From the NCBI GenBank assembly GCA_964451705.1, contig CAYVIV010000003.1, positions 1 to 58,902 on the forward strand: a stretch of DNA of 58,902 bases, given 5' to 3'. Source of the stretch: CAYYFV01 sp964451705 (GTDB taxonomy: Bacteria > Patescibacteriota > Gracilibacteria > UBA1369 > GCA-2718715). A model generated the notes under the pieces. The model ran no database searches. It was not told the origin of the DNA and saw nothing but the letters and a program-made list of their open reading frames with translations. Below are positions 50,867 through 58,137 of the stretch, in pieces; positions within the stretch are counted from its first letter, which is position 1, and every line of letters begins with the position of its first letter. A program made the translations under genes and the position numbers.

Positions 50867-51957
50867 ACTCTAAAAAACATATACTTTTTAAAAACTATGA
50901 CTATCAAAACACTCCTGCCTATAGTGTCTTAGACATTCAAGGTAACGTAGTAGATAAACAAGCAGCTAGTGCATTTAATGATCAAGAACTGCTAAAAATA
51001 TACGGTTGGATGCTAAAAATACGCCTGGCAGATCAGAAATGTATCAATATGCAAAGACAAGGTAAAATGGGAACCTATCTATCTGTAAAAGGACAAGAAG
51101 CCTGCCAAGTTGGTGCCACATTTTTACTAAACAAAGACGACTGGCTAGTGCCAGCATTTAGAGAATCTGGCATGATGCAAATTATGGGCGTTGAACTCTC
51201 CAAACTATTGCTGTATTGGATGGGTAGCGAAAAAGGTAGCCAAGTTCCAGACAACGTAAATGTCTTACCAATTTCTATTTGTGTAGGAAGTCACATTCCG
51301 CACGCTGCAGGAATAGGTTGGGCCGAACGTCTAAAAATGGGACGTAAAATTGCAGTGTGCTCCTTTGGCGATGGAGCCACTAGTGAAGGGGACTTTCATG
51401 CAGGGCTCAATTTTGCGAGCTTATATAATAGTAAAACCATATTCTTTTGCCAAAATAATCAATTTGCAATCTCTACTCCAAGAAATCAGCAAACCAAGGC
51501 AAAAACACTAGCACAAAAAGCAATTAGTTACGATATGCCACACATTCAAGTTGACGGCAATGATGTCTTAGCCATTCTCACAGTCATGAAAGAAGCTATA
51601 GACCTAAGTCGTAATCAAAACACTCCAAGTTTTATAGAGGCCGTAACGTATAGATTAGAAGACCACTCGACATCTGACAGTGCCAGTTTGTACCGAGATC
51701 CAAAAGAGTTCGAGCAAGCTCAGGCAGCAGATCCACTCAAAAGAATAGAAGTTTTTCTCAGAAAGAAGTCAGTACTTACAGATGAAATCAAACAAGACAT
51801 TGAAAAAAAGGCACAGACTCAAATTGAAGAACAAATACTCAAGGCCAGTCGCGAAATGGACCCAGCAGCCGACGATATGTTTACTTATCTACTCTCAGAA
51901 ACATATCCTGAATTAGAAAAACAAAGAACAGAATTATTAAATCACATAAACACATAG
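50857..51957 (+). CDS. pdhA: Pyruvate dehydrogenase E1 component, alpha subunit
   Basis: Thiamine-diphosphate-dependent subunit that decarboxylates pyruvate (or a branched 2-oxo acid). The 366 residues include LKIRLADQKCINMQRQGK, SHIPHAAGIGWAERLKMG, the thiamine motif GDGATSEGDFHAGLNFA ending in the NN pair (FCQNNQFAIST), and the phosphorylation-loop-like region TYRLEDHSTSDSASLYRD. Overlaps lipA by 10 bases. Pyruvate is the likely substrate because this is the usual gene set, but branched-chain 2-oxo acid dehydrogenases look similar. Confidence 0.92.
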   Translation: MQLDSKKHILFKNYDYQNTPAYSVLDIQGNVVDKQAASAFNDQELLKIYGWMLKIRLADQKCINMQRQGKMGTYLSVKGQEACQVGATFLLNKDDWLVPAFRESGMMQIMGVELSKLLLYWMGSEKGSQVPDNVNVLPISICVGSHIPHAAGIGWAERLKMGRKIAVCSFGDGATSEGDFHAGLNFASLYNSKTIFFCQNNQFAISTPRNQQTKAKTLAQKAISYDMPHIQVDGNDVLAILTVMKEAIDLSRNQNTPSFIEAVTYRLEDHSTSDSASLYRDPKEFEQAQAADPLKRIEVFLRKKSVLTDEIKQDIEKKAQTQIEEQILKASREMDPAADDMFTYLLSETYPELEKQRTELLNHINT

Positions 51958-51958
51958 T

Positions 51959-52939
51959 ATGAGCCAATTAAAAGTAATTGAGGCCATAAATCAAGCTCTA
52001 GATATGGCAATGGAAAAAAACGATAAAATCATGCTACTTGGTGAAGACATTGGCAAAGTTGGTGGGGTTTTTAGAACCACAGCAGGCTTACAAAAAAAAC
52101 ATGGAACCGAAAGGGTGGTAGACGCACCAATTTCAGAAATGGGCATAATTGGAACTGCAGTTGGTCTATCTTTAAATGGCTTTATTCCAGTTTGCGAAAT
52201 TCAATTCGATGGCTTTGTATGGACAGGGTTCGATCAGATTATAAACCATGTCACAAGAATGCGCAGCCGTAGCCGTGGTCGATTTAGCTGCCCAATGGTC
52301 ATTCGAATACCCTTTGGTGGTGGCATACATGCTCTGGAACACCATTCAGAAAGTATGGAAGCTGTTTTTAGCCACATTCCAGGAATCAATGTAGTTATTG
52401 CTTCTAACCCAGTTAATGCCAAAGGACTTCTGCTAGCAGCCTTAGAGTCACCAGACCCAACCATATTCCTAGAGCCGAAAAGAGTATATAGAGCAATCAA
52501 AACCGAAGTCCCAGCAGAGTACTACACACAAGATACTAAAAAAGCAGTTATAGAAAGGCAAGGCAGCCAAGTTACTATTATCTCCTATGGTGCCATGTAT
52601 ACAGAAACTAAAAAAGCCCTGGCGCAATACATACAAACAAACCCAATTGATTTTGAACTAATAGATTTAATTTCCCTAAGTCCAATTGACTACGAAACAA
52701 TTTTTGAATCTGCAAACAAAACTGGCAAAGTCTTAATCGTAAATGAAGAAAATCCTAACTGCGGTCTCGCAGCAGAACTATCCGCAAGCATTCACGAAAA
52801 TTGCATGTTTAACCTGCACGCACCAGTAAAAAGGGTCACAGGTTACGATGTGATTATTCCGTTACTCAAAAACGAATACAATTACATACCAAGCACTAAA
52901 AAGATAATTAGTGCCCTAGATGATTTAATCAAACAATAA
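51959..52939 (+). CDS. pdhB: Pyruvate dehydrogenase E1 component, beta subunit
   Basis: Partner of E1 alpha; 326 residues. Motifs are MLLGEDIGKVGGVFRTTAGL, RVVDAPISEMGIIGTAVGL, PVCEIQFDGFVWTGFDQI, FGGGIHALEHHSESMEA with the conserved His pair, and the transketolase C-terminal domain around VIERQGSQVTIISYGAM. It starts one base after pdhA and overlaps pdhC by one base. Confidence 0.93.
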   Translation: MSQLKVIEAINQALDMAMEKNDKIMLLGEDIGKVGGVFRTTAGLQKKHGTERVVDAPISEMGIIGTAVGLSLNGFIPVCEIQFDGFVWTGFDQIINHVTRMRSRSRGRFSCPMVIRIPFGGGIHALEHHSESMEAVFSHIPGINVVIASNPVNAKGLLLAALESPDPTIFLEPKRVYRAIKTEVPAEYYTQDTKKAVIERQGSQVTIISYGAMYTETKKALAQYIQTNPIDFELIDLISLSPIDYETIFESANKTGKVLIVNEENPNCGLAAELSASIHENCMFNLHAPVKRVTGYDVIIPLLKNEYNYIPSTKKIISALDDLIKQ

Positions 52940-54210
52940 TGAAATTTCTATTTCCAGATGTAGGTGAAGGCATACACGAAGCAAAACTTGTAAGTATCCA
53001 CAAAAATCAAGGTGAAAACATTAAACAAGATGAAGTCTTGTGTGAAGTCGAAACCGACAAATCAGTAGTAGAAATACCATCTCCAGCAACTGGTCTTATA
53101 GAAAGCTTCCCACATAAAATTGGGGACACAATCCACGTAGGTGATATGCTAGCCGAAATTAGCTCAGAGAATCCCAGTCCAAATACAAAAAGCGATATGC
53201 AAGAAACACAAAGCTCTGGCAATGTAGTCGGCAGCCTAGAAGATGCAGATACTAGCAAGTTTTCAGAAATAGACTTTAGTAATTACACAGCCAACACAAC
53301 AAAACAGGCTACAGTGTCGGCCTTACCACAAGTCAGGAAACTTGCGAGAGACAACAATATTAAATTAACAGACATTAAAAGCCAAGGCACTGTCTCCAAA
53401 AAAGAACTTGAAGATTTTATAGCTCAAACAGCCAACTCCAAGCAAGCTACTGAAAAGACTACTCAAGAAGCTACAACACCCCCAGCCAACTCTGAAGAAA
53501 CAAAAGATAGCAAAACCTCTGTAAGAACAAATAAAGACACCATAGAGCTTTCTCAAACCAGAAAAACTATTTCAAAACGCATGCAAGAAAGTCTACAAAC
53601 TACTGCGCAAGTTACACAAATGGATGACATAAATATTCAAAATATAATTGAACACAGACAAGCAGCTAAACAAGAAGCTCAGCAAGAGGGTGTTAAACTC
53701 ACATATCTACCATATTTTATTAAAAGCCTTATAGAAACTATCAAAGAGTATCCATTTTTTAACGCAGAATATGATAGCTCAGCTCAACAACTCACACCAA
53801 TCAAGGAGTTTCACATTGCTATTGCTGTCGACACACCCAACGGTCTCATGGTCCCAGTCATCAAAAATGCCGAAAATTACAATTTATTTGGTCTAGCAAA
53901 AGTCATACAAGAACTCGCCCAAAAAGCTCATGATAGAAGCCTAGGCGCAGCAGACCAAACAGGCTCAAGCATTACAATTACAAACTACGGTAGTTTAGGC
54001 ACAAAGTATGCAACTCCCATCCTCAACCTGCCCAACACAGCCAACCTTGGCATTGGAACCTTTGAAGAAAAACTAGTCATGCACAACGAGGAAATTCAAG
54101 CACAAACTTTCGTGCCAATCAGCTTAACATATGCCCATGACGTAATCGATGGGGGATCTGCAGCTAGGTTTTTGCAAACACTCAAAGATAAACTTGCAGA
54201 ATTAACCTAG
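52939..54210 (+). CDS. pdhC: Dihydrolipoamide acetyltransferase (E2)
   Basis: Core of the complex; 423 residues. One lipoyl domain is at 1-78 with the lipoylated Lys at K41 in EVETDKSVVEIPSP. After a linker, a peripheral-subunit-binding domain is at about 135-170 (ALPQVRKLARDNNIKL), then a Thr/Ala/Pro/Lys linker, then the catalytic domain from about 200. The active-site motif, usually DHRxxDG, reads AHDVIDGG: the catalytic His and Asp are kept. No E3 (dihydrolipoamide dehydrogenase) gene follows, so E3 must be encoded elsewhere or another enzyme replaces it. Confidence 0.93.
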   Translation: MKFLFPDVGEGIHEAKLVSIHKNQGENIKQDEVLCEVETDKSVVEIPSPATGLIESFPHKIGDTIHVGDMLAEISSENPSPNTKSDMQETQSSGNVVGSLEDADTSKFSEIDFSNYTANTTKQATVSALPQVRKLARDNNIKLTDIKSQGTVSKKELEDFIAQTANSKQATEKTTQEATTPPANSEETKDSKTSVRTNKDTIELSQTRKTISKRMQESLQTTAQVTQMDDINIQNIIEHRQAAKQEAQQEGVKLTYLPYFIKSLIETIKEYPFFNAEYDSSAQQLTPIKEFHIAIAVDTPNGLMVPVIKNAENYNLFGLAKVIQELAQKAHDRSLGAADQTGSSITITNYGSLGTKYATPILNLPNTANLGIGTFEEKLVMHNEEIQAQTFVPISLTYAHDVIDGGSAARFLQTLKDKLAELT

Positions 54211-54231
54211 ACAAAAGATAAATTTAGAGGT

Positions 54232-54256
54232 ATTGTTGTGAAAATAAAACAACAAT
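54232..54256 (+). repeat. Perfect inverted repeat touching the start codon of the next gene
   Basis: ATTGTTGT (54232-54239) and ACAACAAT (54249-54256) are perfect complements with a 9-base loop, and the ATG of the next gene begins at 54257. There is no T run, so it is not a terminator. It could be an operator or an RNA hairpin that blocks translation. Confidence 0.5.
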
Positions 54257-54856
54257 ATGTCAAAATTAATTAGTACTCTCTCTCGCCATTTAGGCTCCAT
54301 TACAGAAGGGATCACAGAAGATTACATAGTAGATCCAATAGCTAAGAATGGAGAAGTTCTCACAGAACTTGGACACTTTGGATATTTAAGAGTAATTGGC
54401 TGCGAAACAGCACCACAAAACAAGTATCTACAAAGAAATCTTGAAGAGCAGTTTGATATAGCACAAGTTGCTAGCGATGTGCATTTTCAAGTTATACAAG
54501 CAAGTATAGACAATCCAAGAAATATGCTATCTCAACTCAAAACAGTTAGTTTTACACCAATTGACTGCTTCGATGGCGCAGAACACACAATGCCCAAAGA
54601 AGGGCTTTCTAGCGAAAACACGAGATTAATACTAATAGCACCAGAAACAAGGATCCTAATTAATAGGAGCTTTGTCCGTAAAATTGAAATACTTATGGAG
54701 TCTTTTCCAAAACTACTAGTAATCTCTAATTACACAAATCTAGAGACACTTCTGACAATCAACAATCACAACTTTGAAACTGAAAAAACAATTGGACAAT
54801 GGATAGTCTTATTCAACCATCCAGAATATGATGAAGGTCCATCTGCATGGTACTAA
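54257..54856 (+). CDS. Hypothetical protein
   Basis: Not recognised. A 199-residue soluble protein with mixed helix and strand, no signal peptide and no membrane segment. It begins SKLISTLSRHLGSITEGITED and ends HPEYDEGPSAWY. Hydrophobic strands such as RLILIAPETRILINRSF and LLVISNY followed by a helix suggest an alpha/beta fold. It follows pdhC by 46 bases and has an inverted repeat at its start, so it may be the last gene of that operon or separately controlled. Confidence 0.7.
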   Translation: MSKLISTLSRHLGSITEGITEDYIVDPIAKNGEVLTELGHFGYLRVIGCETAPQNKYLQRNLEEQFDIAQVASDVHFQVIQASIDNPRNMLSQLKTVSFTPIDCFDGAEHTMPKEGLSSENTRLILIAPETRILINRSFVRKIEILMESFPKLLVISNYTNLETLLTINNHNFETEKTIGQWIVLFNHPEYDEGPSAWY

Positions 54857-54986
54857 GTAGCTAGTATCACAGTCGGAATATCTTAGCAGTTACGTTGGAA
54901 CATAAACTAAAGAAGCCTATTACTTCTTTGGTCTTTCCTCCTGGAAGGTGGGAAATCTTTGACTGCAATATATTTCATACTGAAAA
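54857..54986 (+). other. Fold-rich intergenic stretch, possible terminator
   Basis: CTAAAGAAG (54907-54915) pairs with CTTCTTTGG (54923-54931), nine pairs including one G-U, with a 7-base loop and TCTTTCC after it; this may end the plus-strand operon, though the T run is poor. TTTCC (54934-54938) and GGAAA (54951-54955) can form another stem. Longer-range pairs AGTAT/ATACT and CAGTC/GACTG (54863-54874 with 54961-54981) could enclose both. T residues just after the tRNA-Asn CCA (minus strand) may end that tRNA. Confidence 0.35.
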
Positions 54987-55061
54987 TGGCTCCCGGGGTC
55001 GGACTCGAACCGACGACCAATTGGTTAACAGCCAACTGCTCTACCACTGAGCTACCCGGGA
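54987..55061 (-). tRNA. tRNA-Asn (anticodon GTT)
   Basis: A 75-base cloverleaf on the minus strand. Acceptor TCCCGGG pairs with CCCGGGA, the anticodon loop is CTGTTAA (anticodon GTT), the T-arm has CGGTTCGAGTCCG, and CCA is encoded. Bases 1-10 also encode the last codons and the stop of the upstream methyltransferase gene. Confidence 0.95.
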
Positions 55062-56203
55062 ATATGTTCTACACAGATAATGTTTCTAAAAACTAATTGA
55101 TTGGGTCTTTCGTAGTGCAAACTTACACTATCTTCCATGCCAAATTTGTTTCGAGGAACAACTGTACGAAAAATATACCCGTAGTCCTTTAATTTTGCAA
55201 ATATTTTTTCGGGATTTTTACTGTATCGAAAAAACTTAAACTGCGGCACACAGATAACTACACAGAAAGACTTATTCGCATTTTGCTTTGCTAAATTAAT
55301 AAAAAAATCAAAATATAACTTTTCTATCACCTCAAAATCTTTTTTAAACTCTAACTCTGTTTCATTACCCTTCTTAGGCGTGCCTAAGTAGCCCTCTGTG
55401 ACAATTAAACTGTTTTCTGGGATATCTATGATCTCAGTAGCATCAAGTGGCTTAAATTCGGCCTGAGAAGATTTAAAATCAACTTTCTTAGATAAAAAAT
55501 CAAGGTTATTCTGAGAACCCTCAATATTTTCTTGTAGGATATCGCTACCTAAAGTTGCAACACCTAACTTTAAAGCTTGAAAACACACAGTCCCCGTACC
55601 ACAAAAAGGATCATAAATCAGGCTTGGTTCTCTAATAGATCCTAAATTAATCATAGTCAAAGCAAGTTTGCTTGGAAGCATTCCCAACTTTGCATCGCGA
55701 TATGGCTTTTCAAAGTCTTCAATACTCAAAGTATCGATATCTTGTACCTGAGAAAATAAAGCTAGATGCAGTTGACGATTAAATTTAAAAATCCCAAAAC
55801 CACCAAACTGCTTGGATTTTTTAGCTTCATGATAAATCGATGCTGTATTTCTAACATCAAAAAATCCAGATTTACGCTGAGTTGCCTTAAAAATCTTCTT
55901 GATTGCTCTCTGCATTTCAGAAATTTTAAACTTTGGTAAAAAGTTAGATTCCAGAAAAAATCTATCGAAATATATATCCTCAGCTTGGATGTAGTCCAAT
56001 ACAAAGTCTAGATCTGTAGTATCAAAAGATTTGATGATTTTATAAGAAACCGGAAAGGAACCAAAATGCTCTAAATTGATATTTGGTATATCACAATAAA
56101 AATACCCATTATAGAAATCTAAAAAACAATTTGTAGAAAATTTAGCAGATATTTCGGCAAAAGTGATTTCTGGAGTCGAAGAAGCCTTTAAAGCATATAA
56201 CAT
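55052..56203 (-). CDS. Trm11/TrmG10-like tRNA guanine-N2-methyltransferase
   Basis: A 383-residue protein. The N-terminal 150 residues correspond to the tRNA-binding part of Trm11-like enzymes but are weakly conserved. KPYRDAKLGMLPSKLALTMINL leads into the SAM-binding motif IYDPFCGTGTVCFQALKLG near residue 195, then LGSDILQENIEGSQNNL. The catalytic motif IV, usually DPPYG, reads TEGYLGTP. Relatives methylate G10 of tRNA. Its stop codon TAG (55054-55052) lies inside the tRNA-Asn gene, at bases U8-A9-G10 of the tRNA. Because motif IV is altered, activity and site are tentative. Confidence 0.75.
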   Translation of the reverse strand: MLYALKASSTPEITFAEISAKFSTNCFLDFYNGYFYCDIPNINLEHFGSFPVSYKIIKSFDTTDLDFVLDYIQAEDIYFDRFFLESNFLPKFKISEMQRAIKKIFKATQRKSGFFDVRNTASIYHEAKKSKQFGGFGIFKFNRQLHLALFSQVQDIDTLSIEDFEKPYRDAKLGMLPSKLALTMINLGSIREPSLIYDPFCGTGTVCFQALKLGVATLGSDILQENIEGSQNNLDFLSKKVDFKSSQAEFKPLDATEIIDIPENSLIVTEGYLGTPKKGNETELEFKKDFEVIEKLYFDFFINLAKQNANKSFCVVICVPQFKFFRYSKNPEKIFAKLKDYGYIFRTVVPRNKFGMEDSVSLHYERPNQLVFRNIICVEHIPG

Positions 56204-56260
56204 ATATAGAGTTAATTAGAACTACAATATAAAATTGTTATTAAAAAAACAAGACTGCTC

Positions 56261-56288
56261 TTGATTACCAAGCAACTTTTGCTAGTAT
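56261..56288 (+). promoter_or_regulatory. Promoter for ssb
   Basis: TTGATT (56261-56266), 16 bases, and TAGTAT (56283-56288) preceded by TGC, an extended -10. The start near 56295 leaves an 18-base leader without a Shine-Dalgarno site. Confidence 0.6.
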
Positions 56289-56312
56289 TTAGGCAACCAT
56301 TAACAAATCAAA

Positions 56313-56750
56313 ATGGCAAATTCACTCAACAAAGTCCAATTAATTGGCAACCTAACAAAAGATCCAGAACTAAGACAAACACCAAATGGCAGCAATGTCT
56401 GCTCGTTCACAGTTGCAACAAACCTTACCTGGAAAGATGCAAATGGACAAAAGCAAGACAAAGCAGAATTTCATAACATTGTAGTCTGGGGCAAGCTTGC
56501 AGAAATTTGCGGACAATACCTACAAAAAGGCAAAAAAGTCTATCTAGAAGGCAGATTACAAACCCGAGACTGGGAAGCAGAAGATGGTAGTAAACGTTAT
56601 AAAACAGAAATGGTTGCAGAAAACATGATTATGCTCTCATCTGCAAATTCAGGAGGCTCTGATTCCAACTCTGGCTCAGGTTATGCAGCTCCAGCTGCCG
56701 CACCAGCACAGGCAGATGCAGATATATCTATAGATGATTTACCATTCTAA
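56313..56750 (+). CDS. ssb: Single-stranded DNA-binding protein
   Basis: Binds single-stranded DNA as a tetramer in replication and repair. The 145 residues have an OB-fold at 1-108: NSLNKVQLIGNLTKDPELRQ, FHNIVVWGKLAEICGQYLQKG and VYLEGRLQTRDWEAEDGSKR. A Gly/Ser/Ala/Pro linker follows, and the acidic tip reads ISIDDLPF, the site that recruits partner proteins. The start at 56313 gives the expected N terminus. Confidence 0.95.
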   Translation: MANSLNKVQLIGNLTKDPELRQTPNGSNVCSFTVATNLTWKDANGQKQDKAEFHNIVVWGKLAEICGQYLQKGKKVYLEGRLQTRDWEAEDGSKRYKTEMVAENMIMLSSANSGGSDSNSGSGYAAPAAAPAQADADISIDDLPF

Positions 56751-56766
56751 AGACTCATCAAATAAA

Positions 56767-56910
56767 GTCTGAAAGAGTAACAGTTAATAATAAGCATATA
56801 GCTAGTACTTGACTAACCGAAATCTTACACGACCGCCAGTACTTGTAGAAATCCAGTCGTAACCAGATCAACCAAGCCATGGAGCAGCATCAACTATTAC
56901 TCTTTCAGAC
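56767..56910 (+). ncRNA. Structured RNA candidate, possibly signal recognition particle RNA
   Basis: GTCTGAAAGAGTAA (56767-56780) is perfectly complementary to TTACTCTTTCAGAC (56897-56910), a 14-pair closing stem with four more pairs (AGTT 56782-56785 with AACT 56892-56895) just inside. Near the 3' arm, the 27 bases 56861-56887 align without gaps to the E. coli 4.5S RNA core: ACCAG, UCA and AGCAGC are identical and the apical pairs are kept by C-C-A/U-G-G, but the GGAA tetraloop is replaced by AGCCA. The 5' part can form a separate hairpin (ACGAC...GTCGT). No ORF fits. The strand is inferred from these motifs. The structure is clear; the SRP identity is moderate, because the symmetric loop does not close quite as in known SRP RNA. 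Confidence 0.5.
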
Positions 56911-56919
56911 CCTATTTGT

Positions 56920-56937
56920 ATAAAGAACTCTCTTTAT
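56920..56937 (+). repeat. Perfect 7-base inverted repeat upstream of gmk
   Basis: ATAAAGA (56920-56926), loop ACTC, TCTTTAT (56931-56937). It lies 10 bases after the structured RNA and 12 before the gmk -35. It could help end or process the RNA, or be an operator; there is no T run on the plus strand. Confidence 0.4.
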
Positions 56938-56948
56938 TATAGTCCAAA

Positions 56949-56977
56949 TTAAACATATAGTCAAATTAGATTACAAT
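56949..56977 (+). promoter_or_regulatory. Promoter for gmk, leaderless arrangement
   Basis: TTAAAC (56949-56954), 17 bases, TACAAT (56972-56977). The ATG at 56985 begins 7 bases after the -10, exactly where transcription should start, so the mRNA is probably leaderless. Confidence 0.6.
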
Positions 56978-56984
56978 AAAAATT

Positions 56985-57554
56985 ATGCAAAATGCCAAAC
57001 TCTTCCTAATAATAGGTCCAAGTGGCGTAGGTAAAGGCACTGCACTTAGGATTATCAAAAAAAAACATCCCGAGTGGTTTTTCCCAGTATCATTCACAAC
57101 AAGAAGCAAAAGACCAGCTGAAAAAGATGGAGCAACCTACCATTTTATCAACAAGGCTGAATTCGAAGAAAAAATACAAAACAAGTTCTTCTTAGAATGG
57201 CAAACAGTACACGGTCAAGACTTATATGGAACCGACAGACAATCCATAGAAAATAGTCTCCAAAACGGTGTCCATGCCATACGAGAAATGGATATCCAAG
57301 GTGTTGAAAGTATACTTGCTAAGAAAACTGAGTTACCGATCAAAACAATCTTCATAGCAACTGACAGTTGGCAAACATTACTCAGTAGAATTAATAGACG
57401 CTCAAAACTATCTAAGCAAGAAATCAAAAGACGACATGCAAGTTATTTAAAAGAAATGGAATTTCTTCAAAAATCAGATTATTTAGTATATAGTGATGAG
57501 GGACAGATAAACAAACTTGTCACCGATATTGAAAATATTATAAGTAAATACTAA
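56985..57554 (+). CDS. gmk: Guanylate kinase
   Basis: Phosphorylates GMP to GDP. The 189 residues have P-loop GPSGVGKGTALRI, the GMP-binding block PVSFTTRSKRPAEKDGATYH, and REMDIQGVESILAK in place of the more usual LDIDVQGA. The lid region RINRRSKLSKQEIKRR is present. It heads a plus-strand run with the holin-like gene (2-base gap), secG (1-base gap) and a peptide-binding protein gene. Confidence 0.9.
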   Translation: MQNAKLFLIIGPSGVGKGTALRIIKKKHPEWFFPVSFTTRSKRPAEKDGATYHFINKAEFEEKIQNKFFLEWQTVHGQDLYGTDRQSIENSLQNGVHAIREMDIQGVESILAKKTELPIKTIFIATDSWQTLLSRINRRSKLSKQEIKRRHASYLKEMEFLQKSDYLVYSDEGQINKLVTDIENIISKY

Positions 57555-57556
57555 CT

Positions 57557-57922
57557 ATGCTTAAATCCGTAGTCGCATCTATATCTCTGAATGCACTACT
57601 ACTATATGTAACCACAATAATTACAAGCCTTGTAAGTGTAGAGGGTGGCTTAATTACATATGCTGTATTTGGAGCAATTTTTGGAATTTTAAACACAGTT
57701 CTCAAGCCAGTTTTAAAAATTATAAGCTTACCCATAAAATTCGCAACATTTGGCTTTACTGTAATACTTGTTAACTGTCTTATCTTGTATACCTCTGATT
57801 TAGCAATAGAGATAATGCTTGGTACTGGATTTGACTTAGTAATTGCAAAAGAACTTGCAACTTACATAAAAGTAGGTATCTTATTTGGTGTACTCAACTG
57901 GACAAAAAATTTAATATTTTAA
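57557..57922 (+). CDS. Small four-helix membrane protein (phage-holin-4 superfamily, DUF360)
   Basis: A 121-residue protein with four transmembrane helices. The segment FGILNTVLKPVLKIISLPIK followed by FATFGFTVILVNCLIL is the hallmark of the Phage_holin_4_2/DUF360 family, which is widespread in bacterial chromosomes. Despite the name, most members are not phage genes and their function is unknown. It lies between gmk and secG. Confidence 0.8.
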   Translation: MLKSVVASISLNALLLYVTTIITSLVSVEGGLITYAVFGAIFGILNTVLKPVLKIISLPIKFATFGFTVILVNCLILYTSDLAIEIMLGTGFDLVIAKELATYIKVGILFGVLNWTKNLIF

Positions 57923-57923
57923 G

Positions 57924-58136
57924 ATGGATTGGTTTCAAATTTCGCATTTAGCAGTAACAATAGTCTTAGCTCTTTTAATACTCACTCAAAACAGAGGAGT
58001 TGGACTTTCTGCAACATTTGGTGGTAGTGGTGAATTTTATGGTCAAAAAAGAGGACCTGAAAAGTTGCTTCACAACGCTACAATTATTTTTGCTCTCTTA
58101 TTCGTAGGACTATCTGTAGCATATTTATTTATCTAA
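57924..58136 (+). CDS. secG: Preprotein translocase subunit SecG
   Basis: Small partner of SecYE in protein export, 70 residues. Two transmembrane helices at about 3-20 and 48-68 flank the conserved cytoplasmic loop LLILTQNRGVGLSATFGG. The length is normal. It starts one base after the holin-like gene and is followed after one base by a secreted peptide-binding protein gene. Confidence 0.9.
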   Translation: MDWFQISHLAVTIVLALLILTQNRGVGLSATFGGSGEFYGQKRGPEKLLHNATIIFALLFVGLSVAYLFI

Positions 58137-58137
58137 A

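Noticed and set aside
54930..54950. RNase P RNA-like GAGGAAAG motif on the minus strand
   Set aside because: The rest of the RNase P RNA core (over 300 bases) has no room here.
56767..56910. Miniature inverted-repeat transposable element
   Set aside because: The 14-base ends fit, but no flanking target duplication is seen, no second copy occurs in the window, and the interior has SRP-like motifs.
57557..57922. Prophage, suggested by a holin-like gene
   Set aside because: The DUF360 family is common in chromosomes and no other phage gene is near.
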